Shown here: piece by piece, positions 1-10,199 of the stretch
Layout of the letters: each line of letters begins with the position of its first letter
Numbering within the stretch: the stretch's first letter is position 1
NCBI RefSeq assembly: GCF_025141175.1
Contig: NZ_CP081155.1
Span: 406,001 to 470,000, forward strand
Direction: 5' to 3'
DNA length: 64,000 nt
DNA from: Jannaschia sp. M317
GTDB lineage: Bacteria > Pseudomonadota > Alphaproteobacteria > Rhodobacterales > Rhodobacteraceae
Notes under the pieces: generated by a model
The model's database searches: none
The model's input: the letters and a program-made list of their open reading frames with translations, nothing else
What the model was told of the DNA's origin: nothing
Position numbers and translations under genes: made by a program

Positions 1-537
1 AGCCACGTCCCCTTCGTCTTCGGCCAGCCCTTTATCGAACGCGCACTGGCGGGTGGCCCGCTTGCCAGCGAGACGCCCCTGATCAGCGGCGCGATCACAG
101 CGGCGATGATGGCGCTTTCACTGCTTGTTTCGCTGGTCGCGCCGCGCCTGCGTGCCCATGTGGGCCTGATCGCCATGCTGCTCGGGGCCATGGCCATGCA
201 GGTGGCGCTGCCGGGGGCCCTGGCCATCGCCACGGGGCCACTGGCCGTTCTGCTGCTGCTGGCGCGCATGGTCCCCGATGCGCTCGCCAAGCCCTTCATC
301 ACGGCGCGCATCCAGCCCCTGCTCAGCGACGACAGCCGGGCCACCTATCTGTCGCTGCAAAGTCTGGCGGGACGCGTGCTCTTTGCGGCAACTCTCTGGC
401 TCGCCGCCAGCAGCACGAGCGATATTGGCCTGATGCCCGACTCCGACCTGCGCCAACTGCTGTCGGCCTATGCCATCGGGGGGGCGCTCTGCCTACTAGG
501 CCTTATCCTCGCGGCCAGGCACCTCCGCCTCGACTGA
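1..537 (+). CDS. MFS-type transporter, C-terminal fragment
   Basis: The reading frame is open from the first base and ends at 537, so the first residues of this 178-residue piece belong to a gene that starts outside the window. It shows several hydrophobic segments rich in Ala, Leu and Gly (around residues 30-55, 57-85 and 115-130) and ends in a short basic tail. The early stretch FGQPFIERAL followed by paired helices resembles the C-terminal half of a major facilitator superfamily permease. The substrate cannot be read from the fragment. The family call rests on overall character, not on a diagnostic motif. Confidence 0.55.
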   Translation, partial: SHVPFVFGQPFIERALAGGPLASETPLISGAITAAMMALSLLVSLVAPRLRAHVGLIAMLLGAMAMQVALPGALAIATGPLAVLLLLARMVPDALAKPFITARIQPLLSDDSRATYLSLQSLAGRVLFAATLWLAASSTSDIGLMPDSDLRQLLSAYAIGGALCLLGLILAARHLRLD

Positions 538-635
538 GGGCCCTGTTTCTTCTCGGCGAAAATACTCCGGGGGTCTGGGGGCTGGCCCCCAGCCCCGCCC
601 CCTGCCAAAAGCGCGACAGACCGAAAGGAACGCCG

Positions 636-1424
636 ATGCCCTTCACCCTCGCCACCTGGAACATCAATTCCGTTCGCCTGCGCGAGACGCTCGTCGCGCG
701 ACTGCTTGAGGAAGAAACCCCCGACGTCCTGTGCCTTCAGGAATGCAAGAGCCCGGTCGACAAGATCCCGCGCGAGGCCTTCACCGCCCTGGGCTATCCC
801 CACATGGTCGCCCGCGGGCAGAAGGGGTACAACGGCGTCGCCATCCTGTCGAAGCTTCCGATCGAGGAAGCCGGGGCCGCCGATCACGCCGATCTGGGCC
901 ATGCGCGCCACATCGCCGGACGGCTGGCCAATGGGGTCACGATCCACAACTATTACGTGCCCGCAGGCGGCGACAAACCCGACCGGGCGATCAATGAAAA
1001 ATTCGGGCAAAAGCTCGATTACCTCACCGCCATGCGCGACACGTTCCACGCGGACCGGCCCGAAAAGGCAATCCTGGTGGGGGACCTGAACATCGCGCCC
1101 CGCGAAGACGACGTCTGGGACCACAAGAAGCTGCTGAAGGTCGTCAGCCATACCCCCATCGAGGTGGAGCATCTGGCCCAGACCCAGGACGCCGGCGGCT
1201 GGGTGGACGTGACCCGCGCCGATATCCCTCAGGGCAACCTCTATTCCTGGTGGTCCTATCGCGCGCCCGATTGGGACACCGCCGACAAGGGGCGCCGGTT
1301 GGATCACATCTGGGCCACGGGCGACATTGCACAGGCCGCCCATTCCAGCCGGATCTTGCGCGATGTGCGGGGCTGGGAAAAGCCATCGGACCACGCCCCC
1401 GTTTTCGCGACGTTCGACCTCTAG
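636..1424 (+). CDS. xthA: Exodeoxyribonuclease III (AP endonuclease)
   Basis: 262 residues, a normal length for the ExoIII/APE1 family, which cuts the DNA backbone at abasic sites and degrades duplex DNA from 3' ends during base excision repair. The metal and catalytic motifs are intact: WNIN at 8-11, QECK with the metal-binding Glu at 36, YNGVAILSK near 65-73, GDLN with Asp150/Asn152, RLDHIW near 225, and the terminal SDH with Asp252/His253. An AAAGGAA ribosome site lies just before the ATG. It is followed 64 bp later by the thioredoxin-like gene on the same strand. Exonuclease III genes are commonly near lolA and ftsK in Rhodobacteraceae; here they are several kilobases apart. Confidence 0.95.
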   Translation: MPFTLATWNINSVRLRETLVARLLEEETPDVLCLQECKSPVDKIPREAFTALGYPHMVARGQKGYNGVAILSKLPIEEAGAADHADLGHARHIAGRLANGVTIHNYYVPAGGDKPDRAINEKFGQKLDYLTAMRDTFHADRPEKAILVGDLNIAPREDDVWDHKKLLKVVSHTPIEVEHLAQTQDAGGWVDVTRADIPQGNLYSWWSYRAPDWDTADKGRRLDHIWATGDIAQAAHSSRILRDVRGWEKPSDHAPVFATFDL

Positions 1425-1488
1425 CACCGCACCCTTGGAAATCGCCCCGCGCGGGCGCATATAGCGCCGCAACTGAAAGGATGCCGTC

Positions 1489-2400
1489 ATGATCGAACTC
1501 GGACAGACCCCCGCCGCCCCTGCCGCCGACCTGATCCGCGACGTGACCGAGGCCGATTTCATGGCCGAGGTCGTCGAGGTCAGCCAAACCACCCCCGTGA
1601 TCGTCGATTTCTGGGCCCCCTGGTGCGGCCCCTGCAAAACGCTGGGCCCCCAGTTGGAGGCCGCCGTGACCGCCGCGGGCGGCAAGGTGCGCATGGCCAA
1701 GGTCGACGTCGACCAGAACCAGCAGATCGCCGCGCAGTTGCGCATCCAGTCGATCCCGACGGTCTATGCCTTCTGGCAGGGCCAACCGGTCGATGGCTTT
1801 CAGGGCGCGGTCAGCCAGGGCGAGGTGCAGGACTTCGTCAAACGTGTCGCCGCGCTCAACACCTCCGAGGCGGATGGCCTGGCCGAAGCCGTCGCCGCTG
1901 CCGAGGAAATGCTGGAGGCAGGGGCCGCCGTGGACGCCGCCCAGACCTTTGCCGCCATCCTCGAAGAGGAGCCGGAGAACGCCGCCGCCTATGGCGGGCT
2001 GGTCCGCGCGCATATCGCGCTTGAAGACCTGGATCAGGCCCAAGAGTTGCTGGACAACGCGCCGGACAAGATCGCCTCTGCCGCCGAGCTGGAAGCCGCG
2101 CGTGCCCAACTGGCGCTGACCCGACAGGCCGCTGATGCGGGCCCGGTTGCCGACCTGACCGCCGCGGTCGAGACCGATGCGAACGACCACAAGGCCCGCT
2201 TTGACCTGGCCGCCGCGCTTTTGGCGAATGACGACGCACAGGGTGCGGTGGATCAGTTGCTGGAGCTTTTCCGCCGCGACCGCGACTGGAACGACGGGGC
2301 CGCGCGCGCCCAGCTGTTCACGATTTTCGACGCCGCTGGGCCGCAGGATCCGCTGGCCATCGCCGGTCGGCGAAAACTGTCGTCGATGATCTTTGCCTGA
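1489..2400 (+). CDS. cnoX: Thioredoxin-domain/TPR co-chaperone, CnoX (YbbN) family
   Basis: 303 residues. An N-terminal thioredoxin domain (about 15-125) carries the classical WCGPC redox site with Cys46 and Cys49, followed by alanine-rich helical repeats (about 130-300) typical of the YbbN/CnoX TPR region. CnoX proteins act in the cytoplasm, protecting substrates from oxidation and aggregation and passing them to GroEL or DnaK. E. coli CnoX lacks one of the two Cys, whereas this protein keeps both, so disulfide reductase activity is plausible (inference). It sits 27 bp upstream of the Lon-domain protein on the same strand, suggesting a protein-quality-control operon. Confidence 0.85.
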   Translation: MIELGQTPAAPAADLIRDVTEADFMAEVVEVSQTTPVIVDFWAPWCGPCKTLGPQLEAAVTAAGGKVRMAKVDVDQNQQIAAQLRIQSIPTVYAFWQGQPVDGFQGAVSQGEVQDFVKRVAALNTSEADGLAEAVAAAEEMLEAGAAVDAAQTFAAILEEEPENAAAYGGLVRAHIALEDLDQAQELLDNAPDKIASAAELEAARAQLALTRQAADAGPVADLTAAVETDANDHKARFDLAAALLANDDAQGAVDQLLELFRRDRDWNDGAARAQLFTIFDAAGPQDPLAIAGRRKLSSMIFA

Positions 2401-2427
2401 CGCCCTGCGCGGGCTAGGTGCCCTGTC

Positions 2428-3072
2428 ATGATCAGACCTGCAGACCTGCCCCCGACCATCCCGGTCTTTCCCCTGCCCGGCGCGCTCCTGCTGCCTCGGG
2501 CGCGTCTGCCGCTGCACATCTTCGAGCCGCGCTACCTGCAGATGATTGATGACTGCCTGAAAACCGACCATCGCCTGATCGGCATGGTCCAGCCCCGCGC
2601 GCAGAAGGCGGGCGACGGGCGTACCCTGCAAAGCATCGGCTGTGCCGGGCGGCTGACGCAGCTGTCGGAAACCGAGGACCGGCGGTACATGATCACGCTG
2701 GCCGGTGTGTCCCGTTACCGCATCACGCGGGAGCTGTCGGGCTTTGAACCCTACCTGAAGGCCGACGTCTCGTGGGAGGGGTTCGACCGTGATCTGGGCA
2801 AACCCGAGGTGGATACCGAGTTCGACCGTCCGGCCTTTCTGGACCTGCTGGATCGGTATTTCGACGATCAGAACCTGTCGACCGACTGGGACAGCCTGAA
2901 GGATGCCGACGAGGAACTGCTGCTCAATTCCCTGTCGATGCTGTGTCCCTTCGACACCGAAGAAAAACAGGCCCTGCTAGAGGCGCCAAGCCTCAGCACC
3001 CGGCGGGAAACCGTGGTGACCTTGATGGAATTCGCCCTGCGAGGCGGCAATTCGGACGAGACGTTGCAATGA
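2428..3072 (+). CDS. LON peptidase substrate-binding domain protein
   Basis: 214 residues with only the N-terminal substrate-recognition domain of Lon and no ATPase or protease domain. The diagnostic opening [14 protein letters not shown] followed by [10 protein letters not shown] (residues 9-36) matches the family well. Such stand-alone proteins are widespread in alphaproteobacteria; a role in binding proteolysis substrates or adaptors is proposed but not established. Its stop overlaps the start of the Trm112-like gene (ATGA), and it follows cnoX by 27 bp, so the three genes are probably co-transcribed. Confidence 0.85.
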   Translation: MIRPADLPPTIPVFPLPGALLLPRARLPLHIFEPRYLQMIDDCLKTDHRLIGMVQPRAQKAGDGRTLQSIGCAGRLTQLSETEDRRYMITLAGVSRYRITRELSGFEPYLKADVSWEGFDRDLGKPEVDTEFDRPAFLDLLDRYFDDQNLSTDWDSLKDADEELLLNSLSMLCPFDTEEKQALLEAPSLSTRRETVVTLMEFALRGGNSDETLQ

Positions 3073-3248
3073 CCGATCCCCAACACGATCGCCGCATGCT
3101 GGAGGCGCTGGTCTGCCCGCAGACCGGCGGCACCCTGACCTACGATGCCGAGGCGCAGGAGCTGATCTCGAAATCGGCCGGGCTGGCCTATCCGATCCGG
3201 GGCGGCATTCCGATCATGCTGATCGACGAGGCGCGCAAGCTGACCTGA
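3069..3248 (+). CDS. Trm112 family small protein
   Basis: 59 residues, starting at the ATG that overlaps the previous stop. The pattern LEALVCP near residues 12-17 and [14 protein letters not shown] near 38-51 is that of the YcaR/Trm112 family. In eukaryotes and archaea Trm112 is a small zinc-binding partner that activates methyltransferases; bacterial members are often uncharacterised. Only one Cys (residue 16) remains where zinc-binding members have several, so metal binding is unlikely here. Translational coupling to the Lon-domain gene is suggested by the 4-bp overlap. Confidence 0.8.
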   Translation: MTDPQHDRRMLEALVCPQTGGTLTYDAEAQELISKSAGLAYPIRGGIPIMLIDEARKLT

Positions 3249-3296
3249 TGCGGGCGCAGGTCTGTTCGACGAACCAACCTGGCCCCGCCAGGATGG

Positions 3297-4508
3297 TTAC
3301 GGGGCCATCAAACTTGGCAAATCCCCCGTCAGGCCCGCGGCTTCGCGCATGAAGGCGCGGCGCGCGGCCGGCAGGGCGGAAATCGCCCCCATCCCCAGGT
3401 CCCGCCCAAGACGCAGGATGGGGTTGTCGTTCGAAAACAACCGGTTCACCGCATCCGTCGCAAGTCCCATCGCCGTCGTGTCGAACCGGCGCCAACGTTG
3501 ATACCGCGCCAGGACGGGCATCGCCCCGATATCCTCGCCGCGCCGACGCGCGTCGCGCAGCACGTCGGACAAGGCGGCGATGTCCTTGAACCCCAGGTTC
3601 AGCCCCTGACCCGCGATCGGGTGAATCCCATGCGCCGCGTCGCCCACCAGCGCCAGGCGCGGGGCGGCGAAGCTTTGCGCAAGGGTCAGCGTCAGAGGAT
3701 AGGTAAAGCGCGCGCCGCCCAGACGCAGGTCGCCCAGAAACGACCCGAAACGGGGGCGCAGAATGTCGAGATACGCCGCATCCGGCAGGCCATTCACCTC
3801 GGCCGCTGTCGCCGCGTCCTCGGTCCAGACAATGCTGGAACGATCGCCCTGCAGCGGCAGGATCGCCAGCGGCCCGGGCGGCATAAAGAACTGATGCGCG
3901 ATGCCGTGATGCGGCTGCTCATGCTCCACCGCGCAGACCAGCGCGGTCTGGCCATAGTCGGTGCCGTTGCGCCCGATCCCTGCCCGCCGCGCCACACCGC
4001 TGGCCCGTCCGTCACAGCCGAGCAACAGCGCCCCGGTCACGTCTCCGCCGTCGTCCAGCGTCACCGTGACACCGCCCGCCGCCACCTGCTGGCCCGTCAC
4101 CGCCGTGCCAAACCGCAGGTCGACCCGGTCCGACACATCGCAAGCCGCCAGAAGCGCGGGCCGCAGGTGCCGGTCCTCGATCATCTGGCCCATGTAGGCC
4201 TCGCCGATCTCGGCGGCGTCAAAGGCCAGGTGCAACGGGGAGGCGCCCTCTCCGGCGCGGCCATCGCTGGCGCGGATGCCGGTGATCGGCTGGGCCGTCC
4301 CCTGCAACGCAGGCCAGAGGTCCAGCGCCTGCAGCATCCGAACCGACCCCAGCGCCACTGCATAGCTGCGCCCGTCGAACGCTGCCTCGTCAAAGGTGGC
4401 ACGGGGCCGCGCGTCCAGAACCACGGACCGCAGCCCGATCCGGGCCAGGGCAAGCGCGGCAAGCGGCCCGTTCAGCCCACCGCCGACAATGATCACATCG
4501 GTATCCAT
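3297..4508 (-). CDS. ubiH: UbiH/UbiF-type FAD-dependent ubiquinone hydroxylase
   Basis: 403 residues from the ATG at 4508, which places the FAD-binding sequence DVIIVGGGLNG at the N-terminus; an upstream in-frame start would add an unlikely 50-residue tail. A second FAD motif, GDAAHGIHPIAGQGLN, occurs at 289-304, and a GCDGRAS motif lies near 164-170. This combination is typical of the aromatic-ring hydroxylases of ubiquinone biosynthesis (UbiH, UbiF, UbiI, UbiL). Which ring position is hydroxylated cannot be told from sequence alone. The gene is divergent from the amidase, with 85 bp between starts. Confidence 0.85.
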   Translation of the reverse strand: MDTDVIIVGGGLNGPLAALALARIGLRSVVLDARPRATFDEAAFDGRSYAVALGSVRMLQALDLWPALQGTAQPITGIRASDGRAGEGASPLHLAFDAAEIGEAYMGQMIEDRHLRPALLAACDVSDRVDLRFGTAVTGQQVAAGGVTVTLDDGGDVTGALLLGCDGRASGVARRAGIGRNGTDYGQTALVCAVEHEQPHHGIAHQFFMPPGPLAILPLQGDRSSIVWTEDAATAAEVNGLPDAAYLDILRPRFGSFLGDLRLGGARFTYPLTLTLAQSFAAPRLALVGDAAHGIHPIAGQGLNLGFKDIAALSDVLRDARRRGEDIGAMPVLARYQRWRRFDTTAMGLATDAVNRLFSNDNPILRLGRDLGMGAISALPAARRAFMREAAGLTGDLPSLMAP

Positions 4509-4593
4509 GATGGGGATATGGGCGGCGCGCGCGCCATTGTCCAATGCCGCGCCGCACCTTAGCGTGGCCCGCGACGAAATGACGGGGGCGGCG

Positions 4594-5919
4594 ATGCAGG
4601 ACTGGCTATGGATGAGCGCGGGCGATCTGGGACGTGGCATCGCCACGGGTGACATCAACGCCGAGGCGCTCTGCGAGACCTATCTGGCCGCCATCGCCGC
4701 CAGCGACATCGGCAACCGCGTCTATGCCCGAACCACCCCCGACCGCGCCCGCGCGGAGGCGGCAGCAGCGGGCAAGCGCGCGAAGCTGGGCCTGCGACGG
4801 GGCCCCCTGGACGGCGTGCCGATCAGCTGGAAGGACCTGTTCGACAGCGCGGGCGTCGCGACCGAGGCCGGATCGGCCCTGCTACGGGGCCGGGTGCCGC
4901 AGGATGACGCGGTCGTCCTGGCAAACGCCACCCACGGCGGCGCGGTCTGCCTGGGGAAAACCCACATGAGCGAGCTGGCCTTCAGCGGGCTGGGTCTGAA
5001 CCCGGTCACCGCCACCCCGCCCAATCGCCACGACGCAAATCTGTTGCCGGGCGGGTCGTCGTCCGGGGCGGCGGCGGCGGTTGCCTTTGGCCTGGCCCCG
5101 GTTGGGATCGGTTCAGACACAGGGGGCTCGGTGCGCAATCCGGCGGCCTGGAACGATCTGGTGGGGTTGAAGACGACACTGCACCGGGTGCCGGTCACCG
5201 GCAGCGTGCCCCTGGTCGCGTCGATGGATACCATTGGCCCGTTGTGCCGCACGGTAGAGGACGCAGCCCTGACGCTGGCGCTTTTGGAAGGGGGCAAGCC
5301 TGCCGACCTGCGCGGCGCGACATTGCGGGGCACGCGCCTTTTGGTTCTGGCCGACTACGCCGACAGCAGCCGGGACGCACCACGCGCTGCGTTGAAACAC
5401 GCCGTCCAGCGGTTCGAGGACGCGGGCGCCACGGTCGTGCGCGACACGATCCCGGCCGTGCAGGACGCGATGGATCTGACGCCCCTGCTTTTCGCGCCCG
5501 AGGCCTATGCCACCTGGCGCGAAACCATCGAGGCCGCACCGCATCTGATGTACGACCGCATTCTGGAGCGGTTCCGCAACGGGCGCGGGGTAGATGCCGC
5601 CGATGTCCTTGCCGCGCAACGGGCCCGTGCCGCGGCGCAGGCCGCCTATTTGCGCGACACGGCGGGGTATGACGCGGTGGTGTTGCCCACCTCTGCGATT
5701 CTGCCGCCCGAGACCAAGCGCCTGCTGGAAGATGAGCCCTACTATATCTCAGAGAACCTGATGGCCCTGCGCAACACGCGGGTCGGCAATGTTCTGGGGC
5801 TTTGCGGCCTGACCCTGCCCACCGGGGTGCCGATGTGCGGGGTAATGGCCCTGGCCCCGCCCCTGCAGGAGGAGCGGTTGCTGCGGCTGGGTGCCGCGAT
5901 GGAAGCGGCGCTGGCCTGA
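4594..5919 (+). CDS. Amidase signature family hydrolase
   Basis: 441 residues. The amidase signature is complete: catalytic Lys80 in SWKDLFDSAG, the Gly/Ser-rich loop GGSSSGAAAAVA at 153-164 (Ser155 as the cis-Ser), and the nucleophile Ser179 in GSDTGGSVR. Members hydrolyse carboxamides; GatA, urea amidolyase-related and broad-specificity amidases share this fold. No GatB or GatC gene lies nearby, so this is more likely a catabolic or detoxifying amidase than the tRNA amidotransferase subunit. I chose the ATG at 4594 because a G-rich ribosome site (gggggcg) precedes it; the in-frame ATG at 4579 is possible. Confidence 0.85.
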   Translation: MQDWLWMSAGDLGRGIATGDINAEALCETYLAAIAASDIGNRVYARTTPDRARAEAAAAGKRAKLGLRRGPLDGVPISWKDLFDSAGVATEAGSALLRGRVPQDDAVVLANATHGGAVCLGKTHMSELAFSGLGLNPVTATPPNRHDANLLPGGSSSGAAAAVAFGLAPVGIGSDTGGSVRNPAAWNDLVGLKTTLHRVPVTGSVPLVASMDTIGPLCRTVEDAALTLALLEGGKPADLRGATLRGTRLLVLADYADSSRDAPRAALKHAVQRFEDAGATVVRDTIPAVQDAMDLTPLLFAPEAYATWRETIEAAPHLMYDRILERFRNGRGVDAADVLAAQRARAAAQAAYLRDTAGYDAVVLPTSAILPPETKRLLEDEPYYISENLMALRNTRVGNVLGLCGLTLPTGVPMCGVMALAPPLQEERLLRLGAAMEAALA

Positions 5920-6056
5920 GGGCACCGACCTGGCCCGCAAGGGCGCCAAAGCCACACCCCGCTGACGCCCCTCGCCTTTTCGTTGGACCCCAGCGCGGTC
6001 GCTGCGCTATCCTGTGCCAAACGGGGCCGTCAGAGCACCCGCATGAGGCACAGGCT

Positions 6057-7253
6057 ATGAAGACTCCGAAGCGGTTCTCCGAACTGCCCGAATACGCGTT
6101 TCCGCGCCTGCGGACGTTGCTTGGTGCGCGTGCGCCCGGCAGCAATGCGCCCGTGGAAATGACGATCGGCGACCCGCGCCACGACCCGCCCGCCTTCGTG
6201 GCCGAGGTCATCGCGGAAAACGCCGCCGGGTTCCGGGGCTATCCCCCCAATGACGGCGCGCCTGCGCTGCTCGACTCCTGCGCGCGTTGGCTGGACCGCC
6301 GCTATGGCTACGCCGCCGACCCCGCGAGTGACATCCTGGTCCTGAACGGCACGCGCGAAGGGCTCTACAATGCCTCCATGGCGCTGTGCCCCGAAGACAA
6401 GAACGGCCAGCGCCCCGCCATCCTGACGCCCAATCCGTTCTATCAGGTCTATGCGGTGGCGTCCTTGTCGGTGGGGGCCGACCCGGTCTATGTGAACGCG
6501 ACCGAGGCGACGGGGCACCTGCCCGACTTCGCGGCCCTCGACCCTGCCCTGCTGGATCGTACCGCCATCGTCTATATCTGCTCGCCCGCCAACCCACAGG
6601 GGGCGACCGCGTCGATGGCCTATTGGTCGGACTTGCTGGCGTTGGCCGAAAAGCACGACTTCACGATCTTCGCCGACGAATGCTACGCCGAAATCTACCG
6701 CGACCGCCCGCCTGTGGGCGTGTTGGAGGCGGTGCGCGCAACCGGGGCCGACCCGGAGCGTGTGGTGGCCTTTCATTCCTTGTCCAAACGGTCGAACCTG
6801 GCGGGGCTGCGGTCAGGTTTCGCGGTTTCCGGACCGGGCAACATCGCGCGGATGAAACAGCTGCGCGCCTATGCCGGGGCTCCCCTGCCCCTGCCGCTGC
6901 AGATGGCGGCCGCCGCCGTATGGGACGATGAGGCCCACGTGGACGACAACCGCGCGCTTTATGCCGCGAAGTTCGACGCCGCGCGCGACATCCTGGGCGA
7001 CGTGCCCGGAGTGACCATCCCAGAGGCCGGATTTTTCCTGTGGCTGCCGGTGCCAGACGCGATCGGCAACGGCGAGGCGGCGACGCTGAAGCTGTGGCAG
7101 GAGGCCGGCGTCAAGGTTCTGCCCGGTGCCTATCTGGCCCGCGACACAGAGGCCGGGAACCCCGGCGAGACCTTCGTGCGCGCCGCCCTCGTTGCGTCGC
7201 AAGACGACATCACCGCCGGGCTGACCCGCCTGCGCGACTGCATCTATCGGTAA
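6057..7253 (+). CDS. PLP-dependent aminotransferase, DapC-like
   Basis: 398 residues of a class I/II fold aminotransferase. PLP-binding residues are visible: Asn179 in SPANPQG, Asp207 and Tyr210 in [10 protein letters not shown], and the Schiff-base Lys244 in [15 protein letters not shown]. The SKRSNLxGLRSGF form is characteristic of N-succinyldiaminopimelate aminotransferases (DapC), an enzyme of lysine and peptidoglycan precursor synthesis; other class I aminotransferases cannot be excluded. The ATG at 6057 is preceded by AGGCACAGG. ftsK begins only 14 bp after the stop, so the two are probably co-transcribed, linking a possible meso-DAP step to cell division. Confidence 0.8.
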   Translation: MKTPKRFSELPEYAFPRLRTLLGARAPGSNAPVEMTIGDPRHDPPAFVAEVIAENAAGFRGYPPNDGAPALLDSCARWLDRRYGYAADPASDILVLNGTREGLYNASMALCPEDKNGQRPAILTPNPFYQVYAVASLSVGADPVYVNATEATGHLPDFAALDPALLDRTAIVYICSPANPQGATASMAYWSDLLALAEKHDFTIFADECYAEIYRDRPPVGVLEAVRATGADPERVVAFHSLSKRSNLAGLRSGFAVSGPGNIARMKQLRAYAGAPLPLPLQMAAAAVWDDEAHVDDNRALYAAKFDAARDILGDVPGVTIPEAGFFLWLPVPDAIGNGEAATLKLWQEAGVKVLPGAYLARDTEAGNPGETFVRAALVASQDDITAGLTRLRDCIYR

Positions 7254-7267
7254 GGAGCCCCCGGACC

Positions 7268-10108
7268 ATGGCGTATCAGGTCAGACAGCGTGATCCCCTT
7301 CTCGACAGCTCGCTTCAGATCACTCTGGCGCGGCGCGGACGCGAGGGGCTGGGCGTGGTCATGGTGCTGCTGGGGCTGATCGTGGCCGTCATGCTGGCGA
7401 CCTATCACCCGGACGATCCGAACTGGCTGGCCGCCACCGATGCCGCACCGCGCAACTGGCTGGGCGTATTCGGCGCGACCATTGCGGCGCCGCTCTATCT
7501 GATCCTTGGCTACGGGGCCTTCGGGCTGGCCGTGGGCCTGGCGGTCTGGGGCGCGCGATTCGCCGGGCACTGGGGCTCGGAACGGGCGCTGCCGCGCGCG
7601 CTGTTCGTGGCGGGCTGGGTGCTGTTGCTGTCGCTGTTCTGCACCTCGATGGTGCCGGGTCCGGGCTGGGCCCATGATTTCGGGCTGGGCGGGCTGTTCG
7701 GGGACACGTTGATGGGGGCGCTGTTGCAGGTGCTGCCGATCACGGCCAGCACCGGGTTGAAGATGCTGTCGATCCTGTTGGCGGGTGCCGTCGTGCTGAG
7801 CGGGGCCTGGGTTCTGGGGTTCACCCGCGAGGATCTGATCAAGGGCGGTGTCTTCCTGCTGAACGGGTTCGGCAATGCCTGGTATCTGGCGCGCGTTCTG
7901 ACCGGCACCGCCGCACGCGGGGCCGCACGCGGCACCGCCGCGACCGCCGCCACCCTGCGCGAGCGCCGCGCCGCCAAGGCAGACGCCGCCGCCCGTGCCC
8001 CCGTGGCCCCGCCCGAAGACGACATGTTCGAAGACATGCCGCCGGAGGCCGCAGCCGCGCCACGTCGTGGCCTGCTGTCGCTGCTGCCGCTCCGGGCCGC
8101 CGCGCCCGAGGCACCGCAGCAGGATCCGCTGGTGCACGATGACCTGCCAGAGGAAGGCGACGACCGCGTCCGCGCGCGCATCGCCAGCGCCGTGCGCACC
8201 CGCGTGCGCCGCGCAAACATCGCCGAAGCATTGAAGACCCCGACCGCCACCGCCACCACGGCGCCTGCCGAACCGGTTCTCACCCGTGCCCCCGCCCCCG
8301 CAGCCACCCCGAGGGTCGAGCCCGTCCTGCGCGCAGAGCCCCCCCTGGCGGCCCCCCCTGCCCCGGCGTCGACGGCCTTTGTGCCCACCCCGCCCGAGGT
8401 AACCCCCGAGGCCGATCCCCTGATCGAACCCCCGGTGTCCCCCCCTGCGCCTGCGCCGATGACCGCCCCCGTGAGCGCGCCCAAGCCGTTGAACCGCAAG
8501 GTGGTCCAACCCCCGGCCAAACCCGCCGCGCCCAGCAAACAGGCCCGCGCCGAGGCACAGCCGACGCTTCAGTTCGAGGACCAGACCTCCGACTACGAGA
8601 TGCCGCCGCTGAACCTGTTGGCGGATCCGTCTTCGGTCGAACGCCATGTCCTGTCGGACGAGGCGCTGGAAGAAAACGCCCGCATGTTGGAGGCGGTGCT
8701 CGACGACTACGGCGTCAAGGGCGAGATCATCCAGGTCCGCCCCGGCCCCGTCGTCACCATGTACGAACTGGAACCCGCACCCGGCCTCAAGGCCAGCCGT
8801 GTCATCGGTCTGGCCGACGATATCGCCCGGTCGATGTCGGCCCTGTCGGCGCGCGTCTCGACCGTGCCGGGCCGGTCCGTTATCGGGATCGAATTGCCGA
8901 ACGAGCGGCGCGAAAAAGTCGTGCTGCGCGAAATCCTGTCGGCCCGCGACTTTGGCGACAGCTCTCAGGCGCTGCCGCTGGCGTTGGGCAAGGACATCGG
9001 CGGTGCCCCCATCGTCGCCAATTTGGCCAAGATGCCCCACCTTCTGATCGCGGGCACCACGGGTTCGGGTAAATCGGTGGCGATCAACACCATGATCCTG
9101 TCGCTGCTCTACAAGCTGCCGCCCGAAGACTGCCGGATGATCATGATCGACCCGAAGATGCTGGAACTCAGCGTCTATGACGGCATTCCGCACCTCTTGT
9201 CCCCCGTGGTCACCGATCCGAAAAAGGCGGTCGTCGCTTTGAAATGGGTCGTCGGCGAGATGGAGGAACGCTATCGCAAGATGTCCAAGATGGGCGTCCG
9301 CAACATCGACGGCTACAACGGCCGGGTGAAGGACGCGCTGGACAAGGGCGAGCTGTTCTCGCGGACAGTGCAGACCGGCTTCGACGACGAAACCGGGGAT
9401 CCGGTCTTCGAAACCGAAGAAAGCGTGCCCGAAAAGATGCCCTACATCGTCGTCATCGTCGACGAGATGGCCGACCTGATGATGGTCGCCGGCAAAGAGA
9501 TCGAGGCCTGTATCCAGCGCCTGGCACAGATGGCCCGCGCCTCGGGCATCCACCTGGTCATGGCCACGCAGCGTCCGTCCGTCGACGTCATCACAGGCAC
9601 GATCAAGGCGAACTTCCCGACGCGGATTTCCTTCCACGTCACGTCGAAAATCGACAGCCGGACGATCCTGGGCGAGATGGGGGCCGAACAGCTGCTGGGC
9701 ATGGGCGACATGCTGTACATGGCGGGCGGGTCCAAGATCACCCGGATCCACGGCCCCTTCTGTTCGGATGAAGAGGTCGAGGAAATCGTCAACCACCTCA
9801 AGAGCTTTGGGCCGCCGGACTATGCCGCCAGCGTGCTCGACGGCCCCTCGGACGAGGCCTCGTCGGATATCGACGCGGTGCTGGGCCTGACGGGTGGCAA
9901 CACCGGCGGCGAGGATGCGCTTTACGATCAGGCGGTCGCCATCGTGGCGCAGGATCGCAAATGCTCCACCTCCTATATTCAGCGCAAACTGGGCATCGGC
10001 TACAACAAGGCCGCCCGCCTGGTGGAGCAGATGGAAGACAACGGGGCCGTCACCGCTGCCAACCACGTCGGCAAGCGCGATATCCTGCTGCCGGATCCCA
10101 ACGGCTGA
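7268..10108 (+). CDS. ftsK: DNA translocase FtsK
   Basis: 946 residues. The N-terminus (to about 200) has four hydrophobic segments for septal membrane anchoring. A long Ala/Pro-rich linker with several short repeats follows (about 215-430). The RecA-like motor domain has Walker A GTTGSGKS at 596-603 and Walker [10 protein letters not shown] with Asp732/Glu733. The C-terminal winged-helix gamma domain (about 880-946), with [19 protein letters not shown], is the part that reads KOPS sequences. FtsK pumps the chromosome terminus through the closing septum and activates XerCD at dif. Length and domain order are standard for alphaproteobacterial FtsK. Confidence 0.96.
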   Translation: MAYQVRQRDPLLDSSLQITLARRGREGLGVVMVLLGLIVAVMLATYHPDDPNWLAATDAAPRNWLGVFGATIAAPLYLILGYGAFGLAVGLAVWGARFAGHWGSERALPRALFVAGWVLLLSLFCTSMVPGPGWAHDFGLGGLFGDTLMGALLQVLPITASTGLKMLSILLAGAVVLSGAWVLGFTREDLIKGGVFLLNGFGNAWYLARVLTGTAARGAARGTAATAATLRERRAAKADAAARAPVAPPEDDMFEDMPPEAAAAPRRGLLSLLPLRAAAPEAPQQDPLVHDDLPEEGDDRVRARIASAVRTRVRRANIAEALKTPTATATTAPAEPVLTRAPAPAATPRVEPVLRAEPPLAAPPAPASTAFVPTPPEVTPEADPLIEPPVSPPAPAPMTAPVSAPKPLNRKVVQPPAKPAAPSKQARAEAQPTLQFEDQTSDYEMPPLNLLADPSSVERHVLSDEALEENARMLEAVLDDYGVKGEIIQVRPGPVVTMYELEPAPGLKASRVIGLADDIARSMSALSARVSTVPGRSVIGIELPNERREKVVLREILSARDFGDSSQALPLALGKDIGGAPIVANLAKMPHLLIAGTTGSGKSVAINTMILSLLYKLPPEDCRMIMIDPKMLELSVYDGIPHLLSPVVTDPKKAVVALKWVVGEMEERYRKMSKMGVRNIDGYNGRVKDALDKGELFSRTVQTGFDDETGDPVFETEESVPEKMPYIVVIVDEMADLMMVAGKEIEACIQRLAQMARASGIHLVMATQRPSVDVITGTIKANFPTRISFHVTSKIDSRTILGEMGAEQLLGMGDMLYMAGGSKITRIHGPFCSDEEVEEIVNHLKSFGPPDYAASVLDGPSDEASSDIDAVLGLTGGNTGGEDALYDQAVAIVAQDRKCSTSYIQRKLGIGYNKAARLVEQMEDNGAVTAANHVGKRDILLPDPNG

Positions 10109-10199
10109 GTCGTACCTGCCTTCACGAAACCGTGAGGGGCGTGCACCGGGACCCTCCGCGCCATACCTTCTGGGGCACACAGCCCCCGGAGGTGCCCCC

